64,000 nt of DNA, taken from assembly GCF_000236805.1 (NCBI RefSeq), contig NZ_AGFX01000041.1, positions 496,001 to 560,000 of the forward strand, written 5' to 3'. The stretch's first letter is position 1. Every line of letters starts with the position of its first letter. Shown piece after piece: positions 9,207 through 18,599 of this stretch. A program made the position numbers and the translations under genes. A model generated the notes under the pieces. That model made no database searches. It was not told the DNA's origin and worked only from the letters and a program-made list of their open reading frames with translations. The stretch comes from Paenibacillus peoriae KCTC 3763 (GTDB lineage: Bacteria > Bacillota > Bacilli > Paenibacillales > Paenibacillaceae).

Positions 9207-10625
9207 ATGCAAGGCGGTATTGGCGGTAAAAACATCATTTTACGACTGGAAATTTCCACCGAGCACATCCAATTTGGTCAATTGATTACGCTGGTAAACG
9301 AACATGGCGGAGATGTAATTGCGATTGACGTCATTCGTACCTCTGAGAACGTCACTGTGAGGGATATTACGGTTACCATTGCCGATCCAGCAGAAATCGA
9401 CCGAATGATTGCAAGGATCAAAAAAGCGCAAGGCGTAAAAGTATTATCCATCTCTGATCGTACCTTTCTGCTGCACCTTGGGGGTAAAATTGAAATGCAG
9501 CCCAAGGTGCCGATTCAGAATCGCGACGACTTGTCCCGGGTATATACCCCGGATGTGGCACGTGTATGCATGGCCATTCATGAGGAGCCGGACAAAGCCT
9601 TTCGCTTGACGATCAAGCGCAACACGGTTGCCGTCGTCTCTGACGGAAGCGCCGTTCTCGGGCTGGGAAACATCGGCCCCTATGCAGCCATGCCGGTCAT
9701 GGAAGGCAAAGCTATGCTATTCAAGCAGCTCGGTTCCGTTGATGCCTTTCCGATTTGCCTGGATACGCAGGACACCGAGGAAATCATCAAGGCCGTTAAG
9801 CAAATAGCCCCTGCTTTTGGCGGCATTAATCTGGAGGATATTTCGTCACCACGTTGCTTTGAGATTGAGCAGCGGTTGCGTAATGAGCTGGACATCCCTG
9901 TTTTTCATGATGATCAGCACGGCACAGCTGTCGTTCTATACGCAGGCCTGATCAATGCACTCAAGGTCGTCGACAAATCACTGTCCGATGTAAAAATTGT
10001 CGTGTGCGGTATCGGGGCGGCGGGTGTGGCCTGCACCAAGATTTTGCTATCGGCAGGAGCCGTCAACATCATTGGCGTAGACCGTCACGGAGCGATTACA
10101 GCAGATGAGTCCTATGAGAATTCGATGTGGAACTGGTATGCCCAGCATACCAACCCCGAACGATTGTCTGGCACGCTGTCCGAGGTTCTGAAGGACGCTG
10201 ACGTGTTTATCGGTCTATCGGCAGGTGGAGTGCTGCAACGAGAAGACGTGAAGCGTATGAACAAGGCTCCTGTGCTCTTCACCATGGCTAACCCGGTTCC
10301 CGAGATTGCGCCAGAGGACATCGAGGATATTGCAGGTGTCATCGCCACAGGACGTTCGGACTATCCGAATCAGATTAACAATGTGCTTTGTTTCCCCGGT
10401 ATTTTCCGGGCAGCACTCGACTGCCGTGCCCGTGAAATTAACGAGGAGATGAAGTTGGCGGCAGCAGAAGCCATCGCAAACACCATCCGTCCCGAGGAAT
10501 TAAACAAGCTGTATATTATTCCCGGTGTCTTTAACGAGACTGCGGTTCAGCGGGTACGGGAAATGGTCATTAAAGCAGCCATTGCGAGCGGTGTTGCCAG
10601 AAGAGTGCCCAGAGATTTCAGATAA
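9207..10625 (+). CDS. Malic enzyme with N-terminal ACT domain
   Basis: Oxidative decarboxylation of malate to pyruvate with NAD(P). The ATG at 9207 has AAAGGAGGA seven bases upstream; 472 aa. Residues 1-80 form an ACT-type regulatory domain, as in the short malic enzymes of Bacillus (YtsJ/MaeA/MalS group) that bind an amino-acid-like or small effector there. The catalytic part shows YTPDVARVCMAI, GLGNIGPYAAMPVMEGKA, the metal site in EDISSPRCFEIE and FHDDQHGTAVV, and the Rossmann GIGAAGVAC motif. Single gene with a cre site before it and a terminator after it. Cofactor preference is not readable with confidence. Confidence 0.93.
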   Translation: MQGGIGGKNIILRLEISTEHIQFGQLITLVNEHGGDVIAIDVIRTSENVTVRDITVTIADPAEIDRMIARIKKAQGVKVLSISDRTFLLHLGGKIEMQPKVPIQNRDDLSRVYTPDVARVCMAIHEEPDKAFRLTIKRNTVAVVSDGSAVLGLGNIGPYAAMPVMEGKAMLFKQLGSVDAFPICLDTQDTEEIIKAVKQIAPAFGGINLEDISSPRCFEIEQRLRNELDIPVFHDDQHGTAVVLYAGLINALKVVDKSLSDVKIVVCGIGAAGVACTKILLSAGAVNIIGVDRHGAITADESYENSMWNWYAQHTNPERLSGTLSEVLKDADVFIGLSAGGVLQREDVKRMNKAPVLFTMANPVPEIAPEDIEDIAGVIATGRSDYPNQINNVLCFPGIFRAALDCRAREINEEMKLAAAEAIANTIRPEELNKLYIIPGVFNETAVQRVREMVIKAAIASGVARRVPRDFR

Positions 10626-10628
10626 AAG

Positions 10629-10669
10629 AAAAGGATTGCTCCCTTTATTACGGGTGCAATCCTTTTTTT
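10629..10669. terminator. Terminator between converging malic enzyme and kinase-like genes
   Basis: A 10-bp stem (AAAGGATTGC/GCAATCCTTT) with an inner CCC/GGG pair ends in seven T on the plus strand and in a T-rich run on the minus strand. Confidence 0.85.
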
Positions 10670-10710
10670 GCAAAAAATTTCAGGCGCTAAACGGGTTATC
10701 GCAACAACTG

Positions 10711-11391
10711 TTATGATCTCCATTTAGAGAACAATTGACTGGCCCGCTGGGCAAACTCCTCCAGATTGAAGCTGGAGTTATCCAGCCTGTAATACCACTT
10801 TTTGATCGTATCCAAAATCCAGGACGGGACTTTAACCCCCGCTATACCTGAATAAAACGTGTGATACGCCCATACCAGATGCTCCCATCGTTTGTCATCG
10901 CCTTCCTTGACGTATTCGGATACATCCAATACCTTGGCTCGTCCATCTTGCATCAGCACATTCTTGAGGTGAATATCACGCGGGTTCAATCCCTTGGATC
11001 GGACAAATTCCCTCGCCTCTTCCACATCCAGAATGACCTGCTCCGGCACCGGAATCCCTTGCAGCAGACAATCTAGCAGCGTAATGCCGGATTCATAGCT
11101 AATAACAATGTATTTATCGCCCTTCCCGTAATAATGAGGAAAAAAATTGGACCCCTGCAAAAGCTCATATACATGGGCCTCCGCATCTTTTTTCTCGATC
11201 GCCATGTCTGAGTACACCTTGAACGCGTATCCGGGTAATGAATCAAGTGTAAATACGGCCGCATCGGTTCCGATGCCAATACAGCGGACGTCCTGAGCGA
11301 CTGTTTTAATAGTAACCGGGTCATTATCCTCCGTACTGTAAACGGTCACTTGACGTATGATGTCGTCTGCTTGTCTCCATTGTTCAACCAT
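10711..11391 (-). CDS. Small serine/threonine protein-kinase-like protein
   Basis: A 226-aa single-domain kinase fold protein of the YrzF/RIO-like group. The GIGTDAAVF segment near residue 40 is a glycine-rich loop, the lysine in AFKVY near residue 58 is the ATP-anchoring lysine, and NPRDIHLKN near residue 145 is the catalytic loop (Asp and Asn present), followed by LDVSEY, where the DFG aspartate is kept but Phe-Gly is replaced. All catalytic residues are therefore present in a shortened domain with no transmembrane or sensor part. Start at 11391 has GGAAGGGG upstream. Targets are unknown. Confidence 0.8.
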   Translation of the reverse strand: MVEQWRQADDIIRQVTVYSTEDNDPVTIKTVAQDVRCIGIGTDAAVFTLDSLPGYAFKVYSDMAIEKKDAEAHVYELLQGSNFFPHYYGKGDKYIVISYESGITLLDCLLQGIPVPEQVILDVEEAREFVRSKGLNPRDIHLKNVLMQDGRAKVLDVSEYVKEGDDKRWEHLVWAYHTFYSGIAGVKVPSWILDTIKKWYYRLDNSSFNLEEFAQRASQLFSKWRS

Positions 11392-11484
11392 GTGCGACCC
11401 CTTCCTTCCCTGTTCTATACCACTTCAAATGAGGTTAGACATATGCCGGATAAGTTGTATTACGGGTCATCCTCAGGAACGGAT

Positions 11485-12234
11485 TCAGAATGATGCAGGA
11501 TTTGTTTGGGAACATGGCAGCAGTAATTTCTTCAAATCCGCATAGCTGGACGCTGTTTCATAGGCTCCCAACACGTCAGATTCCGGGGGTGCGTTCCTGT
11601 GATTGAACCAGATCGTCCGCCAATTCGCGGCTGTAGCTCCCGCCACATCATTCCGCCAGGAATCCCCAATATAGCAGCAATGCTCTGCCAAGGTTCCTGT
11701 CCGCTCGTTCACCACTGCAAAAATGCGTGGATCAGGCTTGGCATAGCCAACTGTTCCAGAGACAAAGATATGCTCTGGTGCAACATGATTTTCCAGCGCC
11801 ATTGCCTTGATCTTGCTCATCTGGTGCTCTTCAAGACCGTTCGTAATCAAGCCGACCAAATATCCAGCCGAGCTCAATGCATCCATTAAGGAAGTTGCTC
11901 CTTCAAAAGGCTCTATCCGATACTGACGATCCAAGTATACTTTTTGAACATGTACTGCTTGCTCATGGGTGATATTTACCCCGAATTCCTGTAAAGCCAG
12001 GACGAAACGCCTCTCCCTCATATCGTTCAATTCACCCGGTCCTGCCTTCCCCTCCAATAGTCCTCCTTGGGCCGATAATAGATCACTATAATAGCGGATA
12101 CGATGATAGGCTTCCTCATAAGGAAAACGCTCACTTAATCCTAATACTGTACGCAGCGCGTCGCGTGTAGGGTGCAAATGATCATACATGGTATCATCTA
12201 CATCAAAAAAGACTGCCTTCTTTTGCAAATCCAT
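11485..12234 (-). CDS. HAD-superfamily hydrolase (probable phosphatase)
   Basis: A 249-aa haloacid-dehalogenase-type hydrolase. Motif I is FFDVDDTMYD near residue 10 (nucleophile Asp), motif II LITNGLEEHQ near 127, motif III the Lys in KPDPRIF near 160, and motif IV GDSWRNDVAGA near 185. The all-helical cap between motifs I and II fits subfamily IA (YjjG/PGP-like). Start at 12234 has AAGAAGTGGG upstream. Substrate unknown; housekeeping of small phosphorylated metabolites is typical of the group. Confidence 0.88.
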   Translation of the reverse strand: MDLQKKAVFFDVDDTMYDHLHPTRDALRTVLGLSERFPYEEAYHRIRYYSDLLSAQGGLLEGKAGPGELNDMRERRFVLALQEFGVNITHEQAVHVQKVYLDRQYRIEPFEGATSLMDALSSAGYLVGLITNGLEEHQMSKIKAMALENHVAPEHIFVSGTVGYAKPDPRIFAVVNERTGTLAEHCCYIGDSWRNDVAGATAANWRTIWFNHRNAPPESDVLGAYETASSYADLKKLLLPCSQTNPASF

Positions 12235-12511
12235 ATACCCACTTCTTTCTGTAAAATCTTTGGATGACGCTCATCTTCACCTTGTCCTGATATTATACCC
12301 GCTCACCTGTTGCGTTGCACCCTGCCCTTTCACACCTTGTCTACCGCATTCACGCTTCACAGCTGCCAACATACACTGAAAAGACCACACACAGGTAAAA
12401 GGTCACATTTTTGTTAAAGTTCTATTATACATGTTTACATTTCGTGTGAAATCACGTAACTTTTAGGGATGAACGCTTTACGGATGTACTTGGAAAAGGG
12501 AGGCATACACG

Positions 12512-13369
12512 ATGAATTCCGGTTCTGACCTAGCCTATGGATCAGCTACACCTTTGATTGAGGCACTTATCGAATTTGAACAGGAGCTTGAAGCGAACCG
12601 GCATTCTCTGGGTTTTGATTTGGGACTGATTATGGAGCAGGGCCCGGCACCCCGATATATGGCTACACCGCCAGATGTCATTCCGTTTGCCCATGCAGGC
12701 GTGGACGGAATACATTATGGATTTTTAACCGATTTTGGACTTGAAAAGGATCTTTTATGGGCTCCCATTGTGTGCGTATCCCCCGTTGATTGGACAGGTG
12801 TATGGGTGGTTGCCCGTCATCTGCAGGATTTTTTAAGCGTGGTTTATACGGAAAATAGTTCATTAAAACGGTACTTCGCCAACGGTGAGGACTATTCTGG
12901 ACATATGGGTCAGCGAGTGCCTCAGGCTACAGATGAACGTACTCTGTTTGTACACGAGTGCTTTCGGGAACGCTTCGGTGTCCAGCCCATTCGGGATATG
13001 GCTGTCTACATCGACAGTTTGCGATTGGAACGGAAGCAAAATGAAGCGGCTCCTACGTTGAACGGCTTGGGCATTCGGAGATTTCCTACTGTAAAGCATC
13101 ATTCTTCTAATGCAGAAGGTGCCCTTTTGAGCGTGGCAGAGCCCTTCCATTGGGAGCAGCAAGGTGAAGCTGTGCGTGAGTTATTTCGCAGCGGATCGTA
13201 TGAAGCCAGGCTGGCCTTTATCCGGGATGCCCAGACACAGCATCTGTTCACCCATTCCACCCTTCGTGCTTTTGTAGCAGGACAACTTAAATCTATGGGC
13301 CTGTCCGAAGCCGCAGCATATTTGGAAGAGTCCTATTATACCGTTATTCCGGATACGGTGGAATCTTAA
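12512..13369 (+). CDS. Uncharacterised 285-aa protein
   Basis: I do not recognise the family with certainty. The ATG at 12512 follows AAAGGGAGG. Near residue 55, VIPFAHAGVDGIHYGFLTDF recalls SMI1/KNR4 (SUKH)-like domains, which often show a P-F-A-x-x-G-x-D-G pattern, but the rest does not match well enough for a call. No signal peptide, membrane segment or cysteine cluster is seen. It is followed by a strong terminator and is probably monocistronic. Codon use looks like that of its neighbours. Confidence 0.75.
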   Translation: MNSGSDLAYGSATPLIEALIEFEQELEANRHSLGFDLGLIMEQGPAPRYMATPPDVIPFAHAGVDGIHYGFLTDFGLEKDLLWAPIVCVSPVDWTGVWVVARHLQDFLSVVYTENSSLKRYFANGEDYSGHMGQRVPQATDERTLFVHECFRERFGVQPIRDMAVYIDSLRLERKQNEAAPTLNGLGIRRFPTVKHHSSNAEGALLSVAEPFHWEQQGEAVRELFRSGSYEARLAFIRDAQTQHLFTHSTLRAFVAGQLKSMGLSEAAAYLEESYYTVIPDTVES

Positions 13370-13396
13370 ACGAATTCTTGAATTTCCCCAACATCA

Positions 13397-13420
13397 CCGC
13401 CTCTGAAAAGGCGGCTTTTT
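13397..13420 (+). terminator. Rho-independent terminator
   Basis: A short CCGCCT/AGGCGG stem with a 6-base loop and CTTTTT tail ends the transcript of the 285-aa gene. Confidence 0.85.
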
Positions 13421-13481
13421 GTGCTACAATAAATGAAAATAATAGGGTCAAACGACCCAGTACGCATGAAAGAGAGCGAGC

Positions 13482-14237
13482 ATGAATAATCATTCCTATC
13501 CTACTCCTGAGATCGTCGAGGTTTGTCTGTTGGCCGGCAAACTCATGATGCAAAATGGAGCCGAAACCTATCGCGTCGAAGACACAATGTCCCGCATTGC
13601 CTTGGCCTACGGTATACCCGAGTCCCATAGCTATGTAACACCGACCGGGATTTTTTTTGCCATTAACAACTCGGAGCCTGCCAAACTCATCCGCATCGTA
13701 GAGCGGACCACCGATTTGCACAAGGTGACCGAGGTGAATTCCATTTCACGTAAAATCAGCACAGGTAACCTGTCTCCCCGCGATGCCGTAAAGGAGCTTT
13801 CGGAGATTGGATGCGGTCCTCTCCGCTATTCCAATCGTGTACAGCTGGTAGCCGCGGCTCTGGCTAGCGGTTGTTTCATGATTATGTTTGGTGGAGTCTG
13901 GCGAGACTTTCCCGCAGCCTTACTGTGTGGCGGTATTGGCTTCGCATCCGTGCAATATTTTCACAGGCTCGTTAAGGTTAAGTTTTTCTCAGAGTTTTCC
14001 GCATCTTTTTTGATCGGCTTGCTGGCGGCTCTGCTTACGATAGCAGGCTGGGGGCAGATGATGGACAAAATCATTATTGGCTCTGTCATGCCACTGGTGC
14101 CAGGCTTGTTAATTACCAATGCCATCCGTGATTTAATGGCCGGACATCTCGTTTCGGGACTTTCCAAGGGTGCTGATGCATGCCTGACGTCTTTTGGCAT
14201 CGGGGCTGGCGTTGCAGTTATCATTACGTATATGTGA
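13482..14237 (+). CDS. Threonine/serine exporter, N-terminal (ThrE/YjjP-type) subunit
   Basis: A 251-aa membrane protein of the ThrE family, split type, which exports threonine and serine. The soluble start carries the family hydrolase-like segment (GAETYRVEDTM and a GIFFAINNS stretch), and about five membrane segments follow from residue 120 on; PLVPGLLITNAIRDLMAGHLVSG near residue 205 is the typical re-entrant signature, shown here only as a description of its PG and NAIRD motifs. The partner subunit begins 20 bp after the stop. Confidence 0.9.
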   Translation: MNNHSYPTPEIVEVCLLAGKLMMQNGAETYRVEDTMSRIALAYGIPESHSYVTPTGIFFAINNSEPAKLIRIVERTTDLHKVTEVNSISRKISTGNLSPRDAVKELSEIGCGPLRYSNRVQLVAAALASGCFMIMFGGVWRDFPAALLCGGIGFASVQYFHRLVKVKFFSEFSASFLIGLLAALLTIAGWGQMMDKIIIGSVMPLVPGLLITNAIRDLMAGHLVSGLSKGADACLTSFGIGAGVAVIITYM

Positions 14238-14257
14238 TTCGGAGGAGATTCAAGCCT

Positions 14258-14707
14258 ATGCTTGCACAATTATTCACAAGCTTTATTGCCACCGCTGCTT
14301 TCGGCATTCTTTTCCACGCTCCCCGGCGCTCGCTGCTGCAATGCGGCTTTGTCGGAATGCTGGGCTGGCTCGTCTATTATGCGACCACAGACAGTATGGG
14401 GCCTGTGACCGCCAGCCTTTTGGCTACAGCCTTGATCGGCATTGTCAGTCAAGGCTTTGCGAGACTGTATAAAATGCCTGTGATTATTTTCAGCGTGGCA
14501 GGCATGATTCCACTCGTTCCAGGGGGCATGGCCTATAATGCCATGCGTCAGTTTGTACAGCATAATTATCCCCAGGCACTGGAGCTGGCCATAAGTACAT
14601 TGATGATCGCAGGGGCCATCGCTGTCGGGTTGGTGTTATCTGAAGTAATCAATCAAATTTTTCGCAGCATACGTTTTAGACCCCACATTAAAAAGCAATC
14701 AAAATAG
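14258..14707 (+). CDS. Threonine/serine exporter, C-terminal (YjjB-type) subunit
   Basis: A 149-aa protein with four predicted membrane segments and the MIPLVPGGMAYNAM signature that matches the second half of full-length ThrE. The ATG at 14258 has GGAGGAG ten bases upstream; a longer in-frame start overlapping the upstream gene has no such site. With the preceding gene it makes the two-subunit exporter found in many Firmicutes. Confidence 0.9.
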   Translation: MLAQLFTSFIATAAFGILFHAPRRSLLQCGFVGMLGWLVYYATTDSMGPVTASLLATALIGIVSQGFARLYKMPVIIFSVAGMIPLVPGGMAYNAMRQFVQHNYPQALELAISTLMIAGAIAVGLVLSEVINQIFRSIRFRPHIKKQSK

Positions 14708-14763
14708 GCTGCTTCCAAAATCACGCACCTTTCAGTGCATGAGCCTTGGAGACAGCCTTCTGT
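14708..14763 (+). terminator. Possible terminator after the exporter genes
   Basis: GGCTG and TCCAA arms pair with TTGGA and CAGCC across a loop that can fold again (GCAC/GTGC). The tail is only weakly T-rich, so the call is tentative. It lies in the 91 bp between the converging exporter and acetyltransferase genes. Confidence 0.45.
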
Positions 14764-14798
14764 GTTAACTATCTTTGCACGTTCGTTTGTTGTTCCGG

Positions 14799-15320
14799 TT
14801 ATCCCTCTACATCATCCACTCGTCTACCCAATATTGCCAAGTCCCGCTCAACGTTATCCAGTATGGCAACACGCGGATAATAACCCCACTGTTCAAATCC
14901 AAACTTCCGCAGCAACGCAATACTCGGCTCATTGTGACCAAATACAAATCCCAACAGCGTTGTAACACCAAGTCTTGGGCATTCATGCAGCATATGCTGG
15001 ACCAGACGACTTCCAGTTCCGGTTCCACGGGAAGCTTCATGAACATAAATGCTGATTTCTGCCGTACCGTTATAAGCTGGACGCCCGTAAAAGGATTGAA
15101 GACTGCCCCACCCGGCAATGCCCCCTTTTTGCCTCAAAACCCACAACGGCCGATGGTTTTCCTGATGAGCTTCAAACCACGAAATACGGCTTTCCACTGT
15201 CACCGGCTCCAGATCTGCCGTGACCATTCGACCTGCGATCGTAGAATTATAAATGTCCACAATATCGGGAAGATCCTCCCTGAGTGCAAATTCAATGGAA
15301 AAAGATTGTTCCTGATTCAT
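14799..15320 (-). CDS. GNAT acetyltransferase, phosphinothricin/MnaT-like
   Basis: A 173-aa GNAT N-acetyltransferase. The acetyl-CoA loop is [12 protein letters not shown] near residue 100 (R/Q-x-x-G-x-G/A pattern), and the [13 protein letters not shown] segment near residue 135 is typical of the Pat/MnaT/YwnH group, which acetylates phosphinothricin, methionine sulfone or similar compounds. Start at 15320 has GGAGGCGG nine bases upstream. Real substrate unknown. Confidence 0.88.
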   Translation of the reverse strand: MNQEQSFSIEFALREDLPDIVDIYNSTIAGRMVTADLEPVTVESRISWFEAHQENHRPLWVLRQKGGIAGWGSLQSFYGRPAYNGTAEISIYVHEASRGTGTGSRLVQHMLHECPRLGVTTLLGFVFGHNEPSIALLRKFGFEQWGYYPRVAILDNVERDLAILGRRVDDVEG

Positions 15321-15495
15321 TGTTCATATCCGCCTCCACTAGTGGTGATTTATTCATTGTACAAGACAAGCGGCGGAACAGCCATATCGAGTTGTTTTTG
15401 CGGATTAGACACAAAGGGTTCTATAATAGAATTTAAGACGTGCAACAACATAGTCAACCCATTTAACAACATGAGACAAGGAGGTATGCTTCAGA

Positions 15496-16251
15496 ATGCA
15501 AAGGATTCTGGGGCAGCTTAATATGAATATTGGAACTCAAATCTTGATTCTGGAAGTACCTATGGAATCCTTTTTTGGAAAGACGACCATTTATCCTGTG
15601 CTGCTCAAGGATGAGGACGGACTTACGCTGATTGACACAGGGATGCTCGGCCAATTGGAACCATTGCGCAAAGCTATTGCTGATGCGGGGGAAGATATCA
15701 ACCACCTGAAGAGAATTATTTTAACACACCAGGATATTGACCATATCGGGAATGTTCATGCATTGCTGGACTTGCTGCCGAATACGGCTCTGCTGGCTCA
15801 TAAAGATGACGTTCCTTACATGACAGGGGAAAGACCGTTTGTGAAGCTGACGCCGGAACGGATAAATTTGATGGATACTGCGCTCAAGCAGCAAGCCGAG
15901 GATATGATTCGACGCCTGCCAGATTTGCGCTTTGCTCATATTCTTGAGGACGGCGAACATCTGCCTTATGGTGGAGGAGTACAGATTATTCATACTCCAG
16001 GCCATACACCAGGGCATATCAGCTTGTATGTACCCGCGCAAAAGCTGCTTTTGGCAGCGGATGAGCTGCGTGTAGTCGAGGGTGAACTGGTTGGCCCGGC
16101 TGAATCGGCTACGCCGGATATGCCACTGGCCTTGAAGAGCCTAGATAAACTGACTGTATTGGATGCTGAGAAGGTACTCTGCTACCATGGTGGTTTTTAT
16201 GATCGGAATGTGCAGGCTCGCCTCCAAACATTAAGTCAGGAACGAGGATAG
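15496..16251 (+). CDS. Metallo-beta-lactamase-fold hydrolase
   Basis: A 251-aa MBL-fold protein. THQDIDHIG near residue 76 is the zinc motif in the HxDxDH form often seen in this Firmicute subgroup, HTPGHTPGH near 163 gives the third histidine, the Asp of AADE near 188 bridges the metals, and CYHGG near 226 supplies the last histidine. AAGGAGG lies 11 bases before the ATG at 15496. The family covers lactonases, thiolesterases and phosphodiesterases; the substrate cannot be told. Confidence 0.88.
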   Translation: MQRILGQLNMNIGTQILILEVPMESFFGKTTIYPVLLKDEDGLTLIDTGMLGQLEPLRKAIADAGEDINHLKRIILTHQDIDHIGNVHALLDLLPNTALLAHKDDVPYMTGERPFVKLTPERINLMDTALKQQAEDMIRRLPDLRFAHILEDGEHLPYGGGVQIIHTPGHTPGHISLYVPAQKLLLAADELRVVEGELVGPAESATPDMPLALKSLDKLTVLDAEKVLCYHGGFYDRNVQARLQTLSQERG

Positions 16252-16319
16252 ATGATTCAAAGCTACAAATCGTTGTGCATGAAGAGCTATAATGAATAAA
16301 TAGAAAGGAATGAATCTAA

Positions 16320-17408
16320 ATGAATGATAAAATAACCCGGCTGTATGATGAACTGAAGTCACAAGTATGGGACGGCCTACTCGTAACTGATCCCAAGCAT
16401 ATTTACTACCTGACAGGCTTTGCCAGCGAGCCGCATGAACGCTTTCTCGGCCTGGTACTGCTTCGGGATCAAGAGCCAGAACTGATTGTACCTGCCCTGG
16501 ATGCAGAGGCCGCCCAAGCGGCTTCTTCCGTAACCCGCATATCCACCCACACCGATACGGACAATCCATATGATCTACTGCGCCAACGCACAGGCAGCGG
16601 AGTGAAAGCCTTCGCACTGGAAAAGGAACACGTCTCTGTTCTCCGTTACGAACAACTACATACTGCCATTGGTGCCGCTCAATATGTGGATCTGGGTCCT
16701 GTACTTCAAGAAATGCGTGTGCGAAAAACTCCTGAGGAAGTAGAGCGACTCAAACATGCCGCCCGTTTGGTGGAAGATGCTCTTCGTCACGGCCTAACCC
16801 ATGTACGTGAAGGCGTGACGGAAGTCGAGCTGGTAGCCGAAATCGAATACCAGATGAAAAAAATCGGAGCAGACGGTCCGTCCTTCGACACCACGGTGCT
16901 GTCTGGACACAAAACAGCGCTCCCTCATGGTATTCCAGGCACCCGCAAGCTGGAGTACGGCGATCTGCTTATGTTTGATATGGGCGTATATTCCAATGGC
17001 TACGCTTCGGATATTACGCGTACCTTTGCTTTCGGAAAGCTGTCGGACGAGCTGGAAACCATTTATAATACGGTTCTCCGCTCAAATGAAGCCGGCATTG
17101 CTGCCATTCGCCCGGGAGTATCCTGTGCATCTGTAGACCAGGCTGCGCGGGCTGTTGTTGAAGCCGCTGGATACGGACCCGCCTTTAACCATCGCGTTGG
17201 GCACGGCCTTGGCATGAGTGTTCATGAATATCCATCTGTACATGGAGGCAATAATGACCTGCTTCATGAGGGCTTCGTATTCACGATAGAACCGGGCATC
17301 TATGTGCCAGGTCTCGGCGGTGTACGGATTGAAGATGACGTTTTGGTTACCTCTGATGGTGTAGAGGTATTGACCTCTTTTCCAAAAGAGCTAACGATGC
17401 TGGGATAA
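16320..17408 (+). CDS. Xaa-Pro peptidase, M24 family (PapA/YqhT-like)
   Basis: A 362-aa aminopeptidase-P-type metallopeptidase that removes an N-terminal residue preceding proline. A creatinase-like N-terminal domain (1-125) precedes the pita-bread domain with all five metal ligands: two Asp in MFDMGVYSNGYASD, His in HRVGHGLG, Glu in TIEPGIYVPG, and Glu in GVRIEDD. The start has GAAAGGAAT upstream. It is the last ordinary chromosomal gene before the tail-like cluster and has its own terminator. Confidence 0.93.
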   Translation: MNDKITRLYDELKSQVWDGLLVTDPKHIYYLTGFASEPHERFLGLVLLRDQEPELIVPALDAEAAQAASSVTRISTHTDTDNPYDLLRQRTGSGVKAFALEKEHVSVLRYEQLHTAIGAAQYVDLGPVLQEMRVRKTPEEVERLKHAARLVEDALRHGLTHVREGVTEVELVAEIEYQMKKIGADGPSFDTTVLSGHKTALPHGIPGTRKLEYGDLLMFDMGVYSNGYASDITRTFAFGKLSDELETIYNTVLRSNEAGIAAIRPGVSCASVDQAARAVVEAAGYGPAFNHRVGHGLGMSVHEYPSVHGGNNDLLHEGFVFTIEPGIYVPGLGGVRIEDDVLVTSDGVEVLTSFPKELTMLG

Positions 17409-17430
17409 GTTTGATTTCTTTTTTCATATT

Positions 17431-17463
17431 AAAGCTCATGCTTAAAATGCATGGGCTTTTTTC
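17431..17463 (+). terminator. Rho-independent terminator of the Xaa-Pro peptidase gene
   Basis: AAAGCTCATGC pairs with GCATGGGCTTT and six T follow. It marks the left border between ordinary chromosome and the minus-strand cluster. Confidence 0.88.
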
Positions 17464-17553
17464 CCCTTGATCCTAGTACTCAATAAAAATACGCTTTATT
17501 TTCCTTATTTTATCCCGAGAACAGTTGTGATTTGTGTATAACTTTGCTATAAT

Positions 17554-18576
17554 TCAAATAGCTAATTTCGCTTTTTTGCGGATATAGTAAAGAACCCGCT
17601 TTGAATACTTTGAAATATCATAGCCGGATATTTCAAGTGCATCTTGAATGTCTGTAACATTCAAGACTTGTTTTTGCTCTTTACTCATCTCTACAATTAA
17701 GTCAATTTCATTTCTGTATTTGGATTGTGTTTCGATTTGAGCATTCTCTGCATCCTGTTTTTGTTTGTCTATTTTGTTCCTGATGCGTGTTAGTGTCCTG
17801 CTAATTGTCATCGGGTACACGTGGAGTATTTCAGAAATCCGGGAGTTATTAGCTCCTTGCATAATTAAGCGCATTACCGTTTTTTCGTGTTCTGTAAATA
17901 GAGAACTACATAACAGTTGTTGAACATAAACCCTATTAATTACATGCTCATCGATGTTACTTTGTGAGTTGTCTGTAGCTTCAAAGTTATCTATGGATTC
18001 AATATGTTCCATTGCATCACTGAATTGAGCAACTTCTCTGTACCGCTCTATAGGAACTTGAAGTAACTCTGCCATTTTTTGCTCACACGGCCTGTAGCCT
18101 AGTGTGTCTTCAATTTCTACCATCCTTCGGATCATATCAATAGCTCCCCGACTAAGTCTTACCTCTTGTGAGTTGCTATATAATAATTGATTAACCTCCC
18201 ATAAAATAGGCCTTACTACATACGTAGTAAATTTAATTCCTCGATGAATATCAAAATCCTTGAGTGCCGTTAGTAATCCTATACATGCATGCTGGTATAA
18301 GTCGTCTTCAGTAACCTTAAATTTCATTTTTAGCTCTTCTATACTTCCCTTATATCGCATAATAATCGAAAACATAAACTTCCGATTCTCTTGCAGAAAT
18401 TCTCCAAGAAGGTCTTTGTTCTCTTTACAAGCACAGATCAGCTTTATATTATGCATATCCTTCACAGCAGGTTTTCTTAATTGTACATACGTATCACTGA
18501 GCAATTCGTTCACCCCGTTTTCTGCCGATATCAGTATAATGAATTTCCTTATATATTGATCACGCTCACATTTCAC
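17554..18576 (-). CDS. Sigma-70-family RNA polymerase sigma factor with C-terminal extension
   Basis: A 340-aa sigma factor, GTG start at 18576 with AGGT upstream. Region 2 is clear (EDDLYQHACIGLLTALKDFD then KFTTYVVRPILWEVN, near residues 90-135), region 3 follows (TLGYRPCEQKMAELL, near 165), and region 4 is a helix-turn-helix (LFTEHEKTVMRLIMQGANN and ISEILHVYPMTISRTLTRI, near 230-275). About 70 further residues form a helical tail with no match I know. It is neither the housekeeping factor (no region 1.2 or RpoD box) nor an ECF factor (region 3 is present). It is the last gene of the tail-like cluster on the minus strand and a strong candidate reader of the repeated GTTAAT/CTTATATTG promoters. 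Confidence 0.85.
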   Translation of the reverse strand: MKCERDQYIRKFIILISAENGVNELLSDTYVQLRKPAVKDMHNIKLICACKENKDLLGEFLQENRKFMFSIIMRYKGSIEELKMKFKVTEDDLYQHACIGLLTALKDFDIHRGIKFTTYVVRPILWEVNQLLYSNSQEVRLSRGAIDMIRRMVEIEDTLGYRPCEQKMAELLQVPIERYREVAQFSDAMEHIESIDNFEATDNSQSNIDEHVINRVYVQQLLCSSLFTEHEKTVMRLIMQGANNSRISEILHVYPMTISRTLTRIRNKIDKQKQDAENAQIETQSKYRNEIDLIVEMSKEQKQVLNVTDIQDALEISGYDISKYSKRVLYYIRKKAKLAI

Positions 18577-18599
18577 TAGTTGGTCTACCTTTTTAGAAT

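Noticed and set aside
14775-15521. 248-codon plus-strand frame over the acetyltransferase gene
   Set aside because: Antisense to a clear GNAT gene, odd composition (C, R, H rich), and no upstream ribosome site; it also runs into the MBL gene.
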